Both the position numbers and the translations under genes were made by a program. Source: Silanimonas sp021297925 (GTDB lineage Bacteria > Pseudomonadota > Gammaproteobacteria > Xanthomonadales > Xanthomonadaceae). Taken from it: a stretch of 64,000 nucleotides of DNA. Location: positions 310,001-374,000 of the forward strand of contig JAPZTL010000002.1 of assembly GCA_027532825.1 (NCBI GenBank). The letters run 5' to 3'. Each line of letters begins with the position of its first letter. The first letter of the stretch is position 1. The notes below the pieces were generated by a model. The model had not been told where the DNA came from and did no database searches. It saw only the letters and a list, made by a program, of their open reading frames with translations. Positions 1 through 13,164 of the stretch are shown in pieces.

Positions 1-3000
1 ATCGGGCTGCGCCACTGCCCGTGGGCCGGTGGCGCCGCGGCCTCGAGGTAGTACCAGGTGGGCGTTCCGTCCTGCAGGTACGTGTACCAGAGACCCACCC
101 AGGCGCCCGCCGCGGGATGCAGCATCAGCCCCGCGCCGGAACGCTGAGGGTTGAAGTAGGAGCCCGGGCGCAGCACCGGCCCGTTGCCCGTCAGCGTGGC
201 GCGCAGCGAGACCGGGGCCGTTTGGCTGGCGTTGTTCACCGAGGTGAGGTACCAGCGGCCGGCGGCGGGGTTGTCGACAATCAAGGTCTTCGTGGTGGTG
301 GACCCGGCATCCGATGCGACCGCCGCGCCGCGCGCCGGTGCCGCTGCGATGGCGGGGATCGCGGACGATGGCGACGGACTGGCGACGCGGGCCAGGAACA
401 GCGCCACGTCGGCACTGCCCGACTGTTGGACCTGCAGGCGCGTGGTGCCCGGCGGAACGTCGATGAACACGCGCTCCTGCGCCGCACCGGCCGGCAGGGT
501 CAGGGCGAGGTCGTCGCCGCTCGCCAGCGCCCTCGGCGCCGGCTGCGGGTCCGTGCGGGTGAAGGTCCAGGGCATCGCCACCAGCGGCTGGTCCCCGGGA
601 CCGGCCCAGGCCAGCACCGCCCCGCGACGCACCTCGCCGGACGGCCAGGCGGGGTCGGACCAGCCGACCCGCAAGGTCGAATCCTCCACGGCCAACGCGG
701 AGCCCGGCCCGGTCACGGTCAAGCGTGCCGTCGACGAGTCGGGGGCAGGAGCGAGCGGCAACACCGTCTGCGTGACGGTGAAGTTACCGGACCCGCTGCG
801 GTTCCACACCATCGCCCAATAGACGCGCGGGCCGCCGGTGCCCGGGTGTTCGACGTCGAGCACGCAGCGGGACGCCGACTCGCAGAGCTGGTTGCGCGAC
901 CCGGGCGACGAGCCGTTGCCGACGATCAGCGAGGTGGCCGTTCCGCCGGGCACCTGCAGGTCGACCTCGATCCGGTACCGGGTCGGCAGGCCGGTGGAGG
1001 GGGCCGGTACCGTGAGGGTGTGCCAGCCGACGCCGTTGCTGAGGTTGTCGTACCGGCTCGATGGCGTCGGATCGGCGGACAACGTGTAGCGATTCGTGGT
1101 CGGGGCCACCAACACGGTGCCGGCGAACCGGGCGTTCGGCAGCGGCAAGGTGAGGCCCGGCAGGACGGTGTCGAACCAGCCGCGGTCGGACGACACCGAC
1201 CGGCTCTGGGCGCCCGGGGCGCCCGCCGCCGACGCGCGAAGGAGGACCGGAAGACGGGCGTCCGACACGCCGTCGCCTCCGGCACGCCGGAACACCAGCG
1301 CGGCACCGATCCAGCGGCCCCACAGGCCGGGATTCTCGATCCGCGCCGACAACGTGACCACGCGGAAGGCCCCCGCCGCGAGCGTGAAGCCGGTCGTCGA
1401 GGGCGTCATCACCACGCCTGCCGGGGCCTCGACCTCGACGGTCCACGCGCCGCCACCGACGAGGTCGGTGACGGTGCGCGAGAGGCTGCCGCAGTCGGGG
1501 GTGCAGTCGGCGAAGACCAGCGACGGCAGGTTGATCAGGGCGGGATTGCCGCCGCCGCCCTGGAACTGGCCCGCGGGCACATTGAGCGACAGGCCGGCGC
1601 GGACCGCCCTCGAGAGGTCGATCATCCCGGCGCCCTGGTCGGAGGGGGCGCCCATGGCGACACCGTCCTCGCGCCGGACGCTCGGCCGAGCCGTCGTCAT
1701 CAGCGCGCTGATGATCTGGTCGGCTTGCCAAGCTGGACGCGCCGAGCGCAGCAGCGCGGCGGCACCGGCGACGTGCGGGCTCGCCATCGATGTGCCGGTG
1801 AGGCTGGCATCGCCGTTGCTGTCGTTGTCGGCGGAGAGGATGTCGGTGCCCGGCGCGGCGAGGTCGGGCTTGATGACCGCCGGGACGACGATCGACGGGC
1901 CGCGGCCGCTGCTGGTGTTGAGGACGTCGGCAGTGGCGGCGTCGACCTCGATGCTCGTGCCGTCCAGCCGCGCCGTATGGCCCGTGCCGAGCGACAACCA
2001 CTGCAGAAGGGCTTGTCCCGCGGCGAAACCGACATGCGTGCTGGGCACGCTGTGCTCGTCGGCCACGGTGCCCTCGCCTTCCGCGGCGGTGTTGACGAGC
2101 ACCATGCCGCCGCCACCGGCGAGGCGGACGTTGTTGCTCTTCGCGACGCGGGCCTGCACGCCACGGTCGCAGACGAGCACCTGCCCGTTCCAGCGTCCGG
2201 CCGGCCATGGGTTGCTGGCCCCCGTCGGTGGCAGCGCGGTATCGCCGCTGCCCTGGCTGCACAGGGGCGCCGCAGGATCGCGGACGATCGGTGCGGGGCC
2301 GACCCCACCGGTCAACGCATCGCCGACCAGCACGCCGCCGTTCGGCGGCGACGTCGCGCCGCCCGAGAGCCGCAGGCGGTTGACGAAGCGACGACCGTGG
2401 CGGCTGTTCGCCACGCCCATCACCCAAGGGGAATCCGCCGGACTGGTCACGGTGCTGACGTCGGGACCGCGGTTGCCGGCGGCCACGGCGACGACGATGC
2501 CCGCGTTCCGGGCGTCGAGCATGGCGAGCGAATCGCTGCGGCCCCAAGGATTGTTGTTCTGGCCGCCGATCGAGTAGTTGATGACGTCGACCCGGTCGAT
2601 CACCGCCTGGTTCAGGGCAGCGAGCGTCCAGGACCCGGGGCAGCCCACGTCGGCGCCTTCGCAGGCCTTGTAGCTGACGAGATGGGCGCGCGGCGCGACG
2701 CCTCGGATCTGGTACGCCAACGGCGGTGCACCGGCGATCGATCGCTGCATGGCGACCGGGTTGCCAACGGCGATGCCGGCCACGTGGGTGCCGTGTCCGC
2801 CCTGGTCGAGGCCGTTGTTCGGCTCTCCATCGCTGCTGCCGGTGGTGAAATCCCAGATGCCGATGAGCTTGTTGTTGCAGGCGGCCTGGCCGGTGGCGCA
2901 GAGCCCGAGGAAGCCGCCCCGCAGGTTCGGGTGCACGTAGCCGTCGGTCGGCGACTGCGCGGCGAAGCTGGGGTGCGTCGGGTTGATGCCCGTGTCGATC

Positions 3001-3524
3001 ACACCGACCACCACGCCCTCACCGCGCGAGACGACGCCGGCCGCGCCCGACCAGAGCTGCGGCGCGTTCGTCCACGCGGTCGCCACCTCGTCCTGCACCG
3101 CGTCCACGTGCTCGCGCTCCACGGCGACGATGCCCGGCACGCGGGAGATCCGCGCGGCCTCCGCGGCATCGAGCTCGAGCGCGACCCCATTGAGCACGGC
3201 GTCGTAGACGAACACCGGCTCGATCTCTCGGCCCAGCAGGGCAGATGCCTGGGCCAGCCGTTGCTCCCGGCGTTCCGCGAGCTCGGCGAGGTAGGCCATC
3301 GAGGCGGGCGCCGCCGGATCGAGGCGATCCGCCCCGGTGGCGCGGGGCGAGGTTGCGGCGAACACCTCGCCGCCCGGCAGCGGCTGGCCGGCGTAGGACG
3401 CGAGCGCGGGCTCGGCGAAGCGGACGATCCAGAGGCCACGCGTGTCGGCGGCCGAGACGCTGCCGGCGGCGAGCGCGAGGGCGAGGGCGGACGCGAGACG
3501 GTGGGGGCGGTACAGGGGGGGCAT
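1..3524 (-). CDS. Secreted subtilisin-like S8 serine peptidase with PA domain (C-terminus cut by window edge)
   Basis: Secreted protease. The start at 3524 follows a GGAGG ribosome site and gives a signal peptide ending near VSAAD. The frame stays open to the left edge, so at least 1174 residues are present and the C-terminus is missing. The catalytic triad is visible: Asp177 (GVIDTG), His244 (GGHGTHVAG) and Ser579 (GTSMASPHVAG). His and Ser are 335 residues apart because a protease-associated (PA) domain is inserted between them. The region after the peptidase domain has pre-peptidase-like beta domains and ends in a WYTYLQDGTPTWYYL motif shared with the neighbouring paralogue at 3603-7346. 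The paralogue lies 78 bp upstream on the same strand, so this is a tandem duplication. Substrate unknown; export and a role in extracellular protein degradation are inferred from the family. Confidence 0.9.
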   Translation of the reverse strand, partial: MPPLYRPHRLASALALALAAGSVSAADTRGLWIVRFAEPALASYAGQPLPGGEVFAATSPRATGADRLDPAAPASMAYLAELAERREQRLAQASALLGREIEPVFVYDAVLNGVALELDAAEAARISRVPGIVAVEREHVDAVQDEVATAWTNAPQLWSGAAGVVSRGEGVVVGVIDTGINPTHPSFAAQSPTDGYVHPNLRGGFLGLCATGQAACNNKLIGIWDFTTGSSDGEPNNGLDQGGHGTHVAGIAVGNPVAMQRSIAGAPPLAYQIRGVAPRAHLVSYKACEGADVGCPGSWTLAALNQAVIDRVDVINYSIGGQNNNPWGRSDSLAMLDARNAGIVVAVAAGNRGPDVSTVTSPADSPWVMGVANSRHGRRFVNRLRLSGGATSPPNGGVLVGDALTGGVGPAPIVRDPAAPLCSQGSGDTALPPTGASNPWPAGRWNGQVLVCDRGVQARVAKSNNVRLAGGGGMVLVNTAAEGEGTVADEHSVPSTHVGFAAGQALLQWLSLGTGHTARLDGTSIEVDAATADVLNTSSGRGPSIVVPAVIKPDLAAPGTDILSADNDSNGDASLTGTSMASPHVAGAAALLRSARPAWQADQIISALMTTARPSVRREDGVAMGAPSDQGAGMIDLSRAVRAGLSLNVPAGQFQGGGGNPALINLPSLVFADCTPDCGSLSRTVTDLVGGGAWTVEVEAPAGVVMTPSTTGFTLAAGAFRVVTLSARIENPGLWGRWIGAALVFRRAGGDGVSDARLPVLLRASAAGAPGAQSRSVSSDRGWFDTVLPGLTLPLPNARFAGTVLVAPTTNRYTLSADPTPSSRYDNLSNGVGWHTLTVPAPSTGLPTRYRIEVDLQVPGGTATSLIVGNGSSPGSRNQLCESASRCVLDVEHPGTGGPRVYWAMVWNRSGSGNFTVTQTVLPLAPAPDSSTARLTVTGPGSALAVEDSTLRVGWSDPAWPSGEVRRGAVLAWAGPGDQPLVAMPWTFTRTDPQPAPRALASGDDLALTLPAGAAQERVFIDVPPGTTRLQVQQSGSADVALFLARVASPSPSSAIPAIAAAPARGAAVASDAGSTTTKTLIVDNPAAGRWYLTSVNNASQTAPVSLRATLTGNGPVLRPGSYFNPQRSGAGLMLHPAAGAWVGLWYTYLQDGTPTWYYLEAAAPPAHGQWRSP

Positions 3525-3539
3525 GGGGTCCTCCAACGA

Positions 3540-3576
3540 CGCCGCCCCGCCTGGCGCGGGGCCAAGCGGGGCGGCG
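3540..3576 (-). terminator. GC-rich hairpin between the two subtilase genes
   Basis: An 11-bp perfect inverted repeat (3540-3550 with 3566-3576) lies between the stop of the upstream subtilase and the ribosome site of the downstream one. There is no T-run, so it may be a partial terminator, an attenuator or an mRNA-stabilising stem rather than a full terminator. Confidence 0.4.
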
Positions 3577-3602
3577 GGGTATCGCAATGGATCAACGCAG
3601 GA

Positions 3603-7346
<3,744 letters not shown>

Positions 7347-7495
7347 GGATCGGTTCTTCCGGGGGATCGAGCGCCGACTATAACGCCTACAAGCCGACGT
7401 TCCGCGCCAACGGTCGCGTTTCGCGAGCCTTCACGGCCGCCCGGCCACGCCGTCGCATGGACGGCGCGTGGCGGCGACCGATAGCATCCGCGCCG

Positions 7496-8137
7496 ATGGA
7501 CTCCGCCCCTTCGCCCCTGCTCCTTGCCCGGGGGTTGACCTACCACCGGAACCAGGACCGCATCTTCGGCCCGCTGGACGTCGAGGTCGCGGCCGGCGAT
7601 GCCGTGCTGGTGCGGGGCGGCAACGGGGCCGGCAAGACCACCCTGCTCCGCGTGCTCGCCGGCCTGCTCGAGGCGACCGGCGGTCAGGCCACGCTGCTCG
7701 GGAGGGCCGTGGACACCGACCATCTGGCCCGCGAGGTCGCCTACCTCGGGCATCGGCCCGGCCACAAGGCCGACCTCTCCGCGCTGTCCAACCTGCGGCA
7801 CGCGGCGGCCCTCCACGGGGCCGATGGCGCACTCGCCCGACTCGAGGACGCCCTCGAGGCCGTCGGGCTGGCCGGCTACGAGGACACGCCGGCCGGCCGG
7901 ATGAGCGCCGGGCAGAACAAGCGCCTCGCCCTCGCCCGGCTTTCCCTCCACCCCGGGCGGCTGTGGCTGATGGACGAGCCCTACGCCAACCTCGACCTCG
8001 AGGGCATCGCCCTCGTCGACCGGATGGTCGGCGAGCACACGGCGCGGGGCGGCGGCGCGCTGATCACCACGCACGGGGCCTATGCCGCGCCGCCGGGCCG
8101 GGTTCGCACCCTCGCCCTGGACGGAGCCGCGCCATGA
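7496..8137 (+). CDS. ccmA: Cytochrome c maturation ABC transporter, ATP-binding protein CcmA
   Basis: ATPase of the CcmAB(CD) complex, which releases holo-CcmE from CcmC during cytochrome c maturation at the inner membrane. Walker A is GGNGAGKT (residues 41-48), the signature is SAGQ (137-140), Walker B is LWLMDE (156-161) and the switch His is His193. Length is 213 aa, the family norm. An in-frame ATG at 7457 would add 13 Arg/Ala-rich residues; the later ATG at 7496 fits the family N-terminus better. A TAGCAT element ends 8 nt before this ATG with no clear ribosome site between, so the transcript may be leaderless. First gene of ccmABCDEFGHI; its TGA overlaps the ATG of ccmB. Confidence 0.95.
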   Translation: MDSAPSPLLLARGLTYHRNQDRIFGPLDVEVAAGDAVLVRGGNGAGKTTLLRVLAGLLEATGGQATLLGRAVDTDHLAREVAYLGHRPGHKADLSALSNLRHAAALHGADGALARLEDALEAVGLAGYEDTPAGRMSAGQNKRLALARLSLHPGRLWLMDEPYANLDLEGIALVDRMVGEHTARGGGALITTHGAYAAPPGRVRTLALDGAAP

Positions 8138-8817
8138 GTGCCCCCGGCTACCGCCGCATCGCCGTCGCCCAGCTTCGGCGGGACCTGGCCCTCGTCTGGG
8201 CGCGCCGCGGCGATGCCCTCCAGCCCGTCCTGTTCGCCCTTCTCGCAGCCAGCCTGTTCCCGCTGGCGCTGGGCGCGGAACCGGGGAAGCTGGCACCGCT
8301 GGCGGCCGGGATCGTGTGGGTCTGCGTGCTGCTGGCCGGGGTGCTCGGCCTCGACACCCTCTACCGCAGCGACGCCGAGGACGGCAGTCTCGAACAGATG
8401 CTGCTGTCCCCGGCGCCGCTGGCGCTGGTCGTGGCGGTCCGGGTCCTCGTGCACTGGCTGACGACCGCGCTGCCCGTGATCCTCGTGGCGCCGCTGCTGG
8501 CCGAGATGCTGCAACTCGAGCGCCCGCTGCTGCCGGTGCTGATGCTGTCGCTCCTGCTCGGCACGCCCCTGCTCAGCCTGGTCGGGGCCGTCGTCGCCGC
8601 GCTCACGGTCGGCCTGAGGCGCTCTGGTATGCTGCTGCCCCTGCTGGTGATGCCGTTGTACGTACCGATCCTGGTGTTCGGCGCGGGCAGCGTCGCGGCC
8701 GCCGCGCAGGGACTCGCCTACGACGGCGCCCTCGTGCTGCTGGCGGGCGGCGGGGTCCTCGCCGCCGTGCTGGCCCCGTTGGCCGCGGCCGCCGCCCTCC
8801 GGATCGCCCATTCATGA
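8134..8817 (+). CDS. ccmB: Heme exporter/permease subunit CcmB
   Basis: Membrane subunit partnering CcmA. The 227-aa protein has six hydrophobic segments and the CcmB-type motif LDTLYRSDAEDGSLEQML in its N-terminal half, with a GTPLLSLVGAVVAALT helix later. Start and stop both use ATGA overlaps with ccmA and ccmC, so translation is coupled. Together with CcmA it drives release of heme-loaded CcmE; direct heme transport by CcmAB is not supported by the family literature. Confidence 0.95.
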   Translation: MSAPGYRRIAVAQLRRDLALVWARRGDALQPVLFALLAASLFPLALGAEPGKLAPLAAGIVWVCVLLAGVLGLDTLYRSDAEDGSLEQMLLSPAPLALVVAVRVLVHWLTTALPVILVAPLLAEMLQLERPLLPVLMLSLLLGTPLLSLVGAVVAALTVGLRRSGMLLPLLVMPLYVPILVFGAGSVAAAAQGLAYDGALVLLAGGGVLAAVLAPLAAAAALRIAHS

Positions 8818-9566
8818 ACGCCCTGCTGCTCTGGTTCCACCGCACCGGCTCGCCGCCGACCTTCGACCGCTTCGCCGCGCGCTGGGTGCCATGGTGCTTC
8901 GGCATCGCCACCGCGCTGCTCGGAATCGGCGTGTGGGGGGCGCTGTTCGCGGTGCCCACCGACTACAAGCAGGGCGACAGCTTCCGCATCCTCTACATCC
9001 ACGTTCCAGCGGCGTGGTCGGCGATGTTCATCTTCGTGGCGATGGCCGTGCAGGCCTTCATCGCCCTCGTCTGGCGCATCAAGGCCTGCGAGACCCTCGC
9101 GGTCGCATGCGCGCCGGTCGGAGCGACCTTCGCGGCGATGACCCTCCTGACGGGCTCGATCTGGGGGCGCCCCACCTGGGGCACGTGGTGGGAATGGGAC
9201 CCGCGGCTCACCTCGATGCTGGTGATGTTCTTCCTGTACCTCGGCGTGATCGCCCTGCACAACGCCATCGAGGACCGCCGCGCGGCCGCCCGCGCTGCCT
9301 GCTTCCTCGCACTGGTCGGCGTGGTCAACGTGCCCATCGTCCATTTCTCGGTCCACTGGTGGAACAGCCTGCACCAGGGCGAGACCATCCGGATCCTGTC
9401 CGGCGAATCGCGGATGCACGCGTCCATGCTCTGGCCGCTGATCCTCACGACGCTGGCGACGAAGTTCTGGTTCGTGGGGTCGCTGCTGCAGCGGGCGCGC
9501 GTGCTGAACCTCGAGAACGAGTCGGCGCAGCCTTGGGCGCGCGAGCTGGCCGGGAGCAACCGCTGA
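8814..9566 (+). CDS. ccmC: Heme-handling protein CcmC
   Basis: Integral membrane protein that loads heme onto CcmE. The tryptophan-rich WWD domain is at residues 122-130 (WGTWWEWDP), and conserved heme-ligand histidines are His63 (YIHVPAAW) and His181 (FSVHWW). Length is 250 aa with six membrane helices, as usual. It overlaps ccmB by four bases (ATGA) and ccmD by one base (TGATG). Confidence 0.96.
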   Translation: MNALLLWFHRTGSPPTFDRFAARWVPWCFGIATALLGIGVWGALFAVPTDYKQGDSFRILYIHVPAAWSAMFIFVAMAVQAFIALVWRIKACETLAVACAPVGATFAAMTLLTGSIWGRPTWGTWWEWDPRLTSMLVMFFLYLGVIALHNAIEDRRAAARAACFLALVGVVNVPIVHFSVHWWNSLHQGETIRILSGESRMHASMLWPLILTTLATKFWFVGSLLQRARVLNLENESAQPWARELAGSNR

Positions 9567-9727
9567 TGGAACACCTGCACCCGTGGTTCGTGGCCGGCGC
9601 CTACGGCGCGGCCCTTGTCCTTCTGCTCGCCGACGCGGTCTTGCCACGGATCAGGTTCCAATCGCTGCTGCGCGGCATCCTGCTGCGCGAGCGCCGCGCC
9701 AAGACGTCCGACCGTTCCGCCCCATGA
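9566..9727 (+). CDS. ccmD: Heme exporter protein CcmD (small membrane protein)
   Basis: A 53-aa protein with one membrane helix (residues about 8-25) and a basic cytoplasmic tail. The short size, single helix, basic tail and position between ccmC and ccmE identify it as CcmD, which stabilises the CcmC-CcmE interaction and is needed to release CcmE. Sequence conservation in this family is low, so context carries most of the call. Overlaps ccmE by four bases. Confidence 0.88.
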   Translation: MEHLHPWFVAGAYGAALVLLLADAVLPRIRFQSLLRGILLRERRAKTSDRSAP

Positions 9728-10221
9728 ATCCGACCCGTAAACGCCGCCTCTGGATGGCGGCCCTCGTGCTGATGGCCGCCGCCATCGGTGGCAGCCTCAT
9801 CGTCTGGGCGCTCCAGCGCAACGTCACGTACCTGCACTCGCCCACCGACGTCGCCGCCGGCAAGGTGCCGGAGGATGCGCGGTTCCGGCTCGGCGGCGTG
9901 GTGCGCGAGGGCAGCGTGGCGCGGACGCCGGGCTCGCTCGAGGTCGGCTTCGTCGTGACCGACCGCTTCCACGACTACCCCGTGGTGTACGACGGCATCC
10001 TGCCCGACATGTTCCGCGAGGGCACCAGCGTGATCGCCACCGGTCGCATCCGCGACGGTCGCCTCGTCGCCGACGAGGTGCTGGCCAAGCACGACGAGAA
10101 CTACATGCCGAAGGAAGTCGCCGACGCGATCGCCGCCGCCAAGGCCAAGGACGCCGCCGGCGCCGCGCCCGCCGTGGACGCGACGCCCCGCGCACCGGCG
10201 TCGGGCGGGAGCCCCTACTGA
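9724..10221 (+). CDS. ccmE: Periplasmic heme chaperone CcmE
   Basis: Membrane-anchored heme chaperone carrying heme from CcmC to the CcmF/H lyase. One N-terminal helix (residues about 9-30) is followed by an OB-fold. The covalent heme-binding His123 and the axial Tyr127 sit in AKHDENYMP. The C-terminus is an Ala/Pro-rich flexible tail. 165 aa, normal length. TGATG overlap with ccmF. Confidence 0.96.
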   Translation: MNPTRKRRLWMAALVLMAAAIGGSLIVWALQRNVTYLHSPTDVAAGKVPEDARFRLGGVVREGSVARTPGSLEVGFVVTDRFHDYPVVYDGILPDMFREGTSVIATGRIRDGRLVADEVLAKHDENYMPKEVADAIAAAKAKDAAGAAPAVDATPRAPASGGSPY

Positions 10222-12149
10222 TGCTGCCCGAACTCGGCAACCTGGCGCTCTTGCTGGCGCTGCTGCTGTCCGTCGCGCTGGCGGTGTTCCCGCTGGTCGG
10301 CGCGCATCGGGGCAACGTGGCGTGGATGTCCACCGCGCGCCCGCTGGCCTACGGGCAGCTGGTGCTCGTCGCGATCAGCTACGGGATCCTGACCTGGGCC
10401 TTCATCGACCATGACCTGTCGGTGGCCTACGTGGCGAACAACAGCCACGTGCTGCTGCCCTTCATGTACCAGATCAGCGGCGTCTGGGGTGGGCACGAAG
10501 GCTCGCTGCTGCTGTGGGTGCTGATTCTCGGCCTGTGGATCGCCGCCGTCGCGCGCTTCTCCCGCTCGCTGCCCTTGCCGGTCGTTGCACGCGTGCTGGC
10601 GGTGATGGGCCTCGTGGCGGTCGGCTTCATCAGCTTCACCGCGTTCACCTCGAACCCCTTCGAACGGCTGCTGCCGGCCGCCGCGACCGGCCGCGACCTC
10701 AATCCGCTGCTGCAGGACCCGGGCCTGATCTTCCACCCGCCCTTGCTCTACGCCGGTTACGTCGGCTTCGCGGTCGCTTTCGGCTTTGCCGTCGCGGCCC
10801 TGCTCGACGGTCGCGTCGATGCCCAGTGGGTGCGCTGGTCGCGACCGTGGACCAACGTCGCCTGGGGCTTCCTCACGCTCGGCATCCTGCTCGGCAGCTA
10901 CTGGGCCTACTACGAGCTCGGCTGGGGCGGTTGGTGGTTCTGGGACCCGGTGGAGAACGCCAGTTTCATGCCGTGGCTCGCCGGCACCGCGCTGATCCAC
11001 TCGCAGGCCGTGGCCGAAAAACGCGGCAGCTTCCACGCTTGGACGCTGCTCCTCGCCATTGCGGCGTTCTCGCTGTCCCTTCTCGGCGCGTTCCTCGTCC
11101 GTTCCGGGGTGCTGACCTCGGTGCATGCCTTCGCCAGCGACCCGCAGCGCGGCCTTTACATCCTCGGCTTCCTGCTGCTGGTGGTCGGCGGCTCGCTCGC
11201 GTTGTACGCCCTGCGCGCGCCGAAGAACGACGCGGCCAAGCCCTTCGCCACCTCGTCGCGCGAAACGCTGTTACTGGTCAACAACCTGCTGATGACCGCC
11301 TCGGCGGCGATGATCCTGCTCGGGACGCTGTTCCCCCTGCTGGTGGACGCGTTGAAGCTCGGCCAGATCTCGGTGGGCCCGCCCTACTTCGGGCTGCTGT
11401 TCACGATCCTGATGGCCCCCGTCGTGCTGCTGGTGCCGTTTGGCCCGCTGGCGCGCTGGGGCCGCGAGGACGCGCCCATGGTGCTGCGCCTGCTGGCGCC
11501 GTGGTTCGGGCTCGGGCTGGTCGTGCTGGTGCTGGCCCTGTTGTTCTGGCCGGACGGCACGGCGCGCACCGCGGCCGGGTTCGCCGGTGGCGCCTGGGTG
11601 GTGGCCGGAACGGCGGTCTTCCTGTGGCGTCGCCTGAAGGTGCAGCGACAGGCGCTCACGGCCGAGATGGCCGGCATGGTCATGGCGCACGCGGGCATCG
11701 GCATCTTCGTGGTCGGCGTTCTCGCCGTCGAGAGCACGATGATCGAGAAGGACGTCGCCGCGAAGCCGGGCATGAGCTTCGAGGTGCGCGACTACCGCTT
11801 CGAGTTCGTCGGTGTCGAGCAGCGCGAGGGCCCGAACTTCCACTCCGACTTCGGCACGGTGAACGTCACCCGCGACGGCGCACCGGTCGCCACGCTCCAC
11901 CCCGAAAAGCGCAGCTACAAGGCCAGCGGCCAGGTGATGACGGAGGCCAGCTACGACCCGGGCCTGTTCCGGGACGTCTACGTCGCCCTCGGGGATCCGC
12001 TGGATGAGGCCAAGACGGAGTGGGCCGTGCGCCTCTACGTGAAGCCCTTCATCCGCTGGATCTGGGTCGGCGCGCTGATGATGGCGATCGGCGGCTTCGT
12101 GGTCGCCTTCGACCGGCGTTTCCGCCGCCCGCTGCGGGAGACGGCCTGA
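10221..12149 (+). CDS. ccmF: Cytochrome c heme lyase subunit CcmF
   Basis: Large polytopic membrane protein of the heme lyase that attaches heme to apocytochrome CXXCH motifs. The WWD motif GWGGWWFWDPVENAS starts near residue 233, and the family motif HNSHVLLPFMYQISGVWGGHEG-like segment is near residues 74-95. 642 aa, the usual size. It ends in a periplasmic domain and a final helix. The stop overlaps the start of ccmG (TGATG). Confidence 0.96.
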   Translation: MLPELGNLALLLALLLSVALAVFPLVGAHRGNVAWMSTARPLAYGQLVLVAISYGILTWAFIDHDLSVAYVANNSHVLLPFMYQISGVWGGHEGSLLLWVLILGLWIAAVARFSRSLPLPVVARVLAVMGLVAVGFISFTAFTSNPFERLLPAAATGRDLNPLLQDPGLIFHPPLLYAGYVGFAVAFGFAVAALLDGRVDAQWVRWSRPWTNVAWGFLTLGILLGSYWAYYELGWGGWWFWDPVENASFMPWLAGTALIHSQAVAEKRGSFHAWTLLLAIAAFSLSLLGAFLVRSGVLTSVHAFASDPQRGLYILGFLLLVVGGSLALYALRAPKNDAAKPFATSSRETLLLVNNLLMTASAAMILLGTLFPLLVDALKLGQISVGPPYFGLLFTILMAPVVLLVPFGPLARWGREDAPMVLRLLAPWFGLGLVVLVLALLFWPDGTARTAAGFAGGAWVVAGTAVFLWRRLKVQRQALTAEMAGMVMAHAGIGIFVVGVLAVESTMIEKDVAAKPGMSFEVRDYRFEFVGVEQREGPNFHSDFGTVNVTRDGAPVATLHPEKRSYKASGQVMTEASYDPGLFRDVYVALGDPLDEAKTEWAVRLYVKPFIRWIWVGALMMAIGGFVVAFDRRFRRPLRETA

Positions 12150-12688
12150 TGGGTCGCTGGCTGCCGTTGGCCATGTTCGCGGCGCTGGCCGTGCTGTTGG
12201 GCGCCGGCGTGTTCCTCAACGCCGGGAAGACGCAGACCGCCATCGAGTCGCCGCTGATCGGCAAGCCCGCGCCCGACTTCGCGCTGCCTGACTTCGCCGA
12301 TCCGTCGACCACCGTGCGCAAAGCCGACCTGCTCGGCCGTCCCTACCTGCTGAACATCTGGGCGAGCTGGTGCGCCAGCTGCCGCGTCGAGCATCCGGTG
12401 ATCACCGAGCTCGCCCGCAGCGGGCGGATCACCGTCGTCGGCTACAACTACAAGGACGCGCGGCCCGACGCGGAACGCTGGCTGCAGCAGTTCGGCGATC
12501 CGTTCCACCGCATCATCGTCGACGAGCCCGGTCGCGCCGCCATCGACTGGGGCATCTACGGTGCGCCGGAAACGTTCCTCGTCGACGCCCGCGGCGTGGT
12601 CCGCTGGAAGCACGTCGGCCCCGTCACGGTCGATGTCGTGGAGGACGAGCTGCTCCCGCTGCTCGACGCGCTGGAGGACGGCCAATGA
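12149..12688 (+). CDS. ccmG: Thiol:disulfide interchange protein CcmG/DsbE
   Basis: Periplasmic membrane-anchored thioredoxin-like protein that keeps the apocytochrome heme-binding cysteines reduced. An N-terminal anchor (residues 4-22) precedes the thioredoxin fold with active site WCASC (Cys75, Cys78) and a later cis-Pro region, YGAPETFLVD. 179 aa. Overlaps ccmH by four bases. Confidence 0.96.
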   Translation: MGRWLPLAMFAALAVLLGAGVFLNAGKTQTAIESPLIGKPAPDFALPDFADPSTTVRKADLLGRPYLLNIWASWCASCRVEHPVITELARSGRITVVGYNYKDARPDAERWLQQFGDPFHRIIVDEPGRAAIDWGIYGAPETFLVDARGVVRWKHVGPVTVDVVEDELLPLLDALEDGQ

Positions 12689-13164
12689 CCCGAGCCCAAC
12701 CGACGCCCCCCTTGCCCTCGCGTCGCGTCGGCGCGCACCTGCGATGGGCGCTGGCGCTGTTCCTGCTGACCCTGGCCGGCGCCGCCGCGGCCCTGCATCC
12801 GAAGGAATTCCGCAGCGCCGAGGAGGAGGCCCGCTACCGCGAGCTCGCCCGCGAGCTCCGGTGCGTGATGTGCCAGAACCAGTCGCTGGCCGATTCGCCC
12901 GCCGGCGTGGCCGATGACCTGCGCCACCAACTGCTCGCGCAGATCCGCGAGGGGCGCAGCGACGCCGAGATCAAGGACTGGTTCGTCGACCGCTACGGCG
13001 AGTTCATCCTCTATCGCCCGCGGGTCGAGCCGACGACCTGGCTGCTGTGGTTCGGGCCCTTCGTGCTGCTGGCCGCCGGCGCCGGCGTGATCGTCGCCGT
13101 GCTGCGCCGCCAGCGTGCGGCCGCCCCCGCCCGCCCCGAGCCCGAGGAGGGGCAGGAATGGTGA
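12685..13164 (+). CDS. ccmH: Cytochrome c maturation protein CcmH
   Basis: Periplasmic thiol-disulfide component of the heme lyase. Signal/anchor at residues 20-37, a three-helix domain with redox motif RCVMCQNQ (Cys60, Cys63), and a C-terminal helix at about residues 117-138. At 159 aa it matches the short CcmH form; the TPR part found fused in E. coli CcmH is the separate ccmI gene here. Overlaps ccmI by 7 bp. Confidence 0.95.
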   Translation: MTRAQPTPPLPSRRVGAHLRWALALFLLTLAGAAAALHPKEFRSAEEEARYRELARELRCVMCQNQSLADSPAGVADDLRHQLLAQIREGRSDAEIKDWFVDRYGEFILYRPRVEPTTWLLWFGPFVLLAAGAGVIVAVLRRQRAAAPARPEPEEGQEW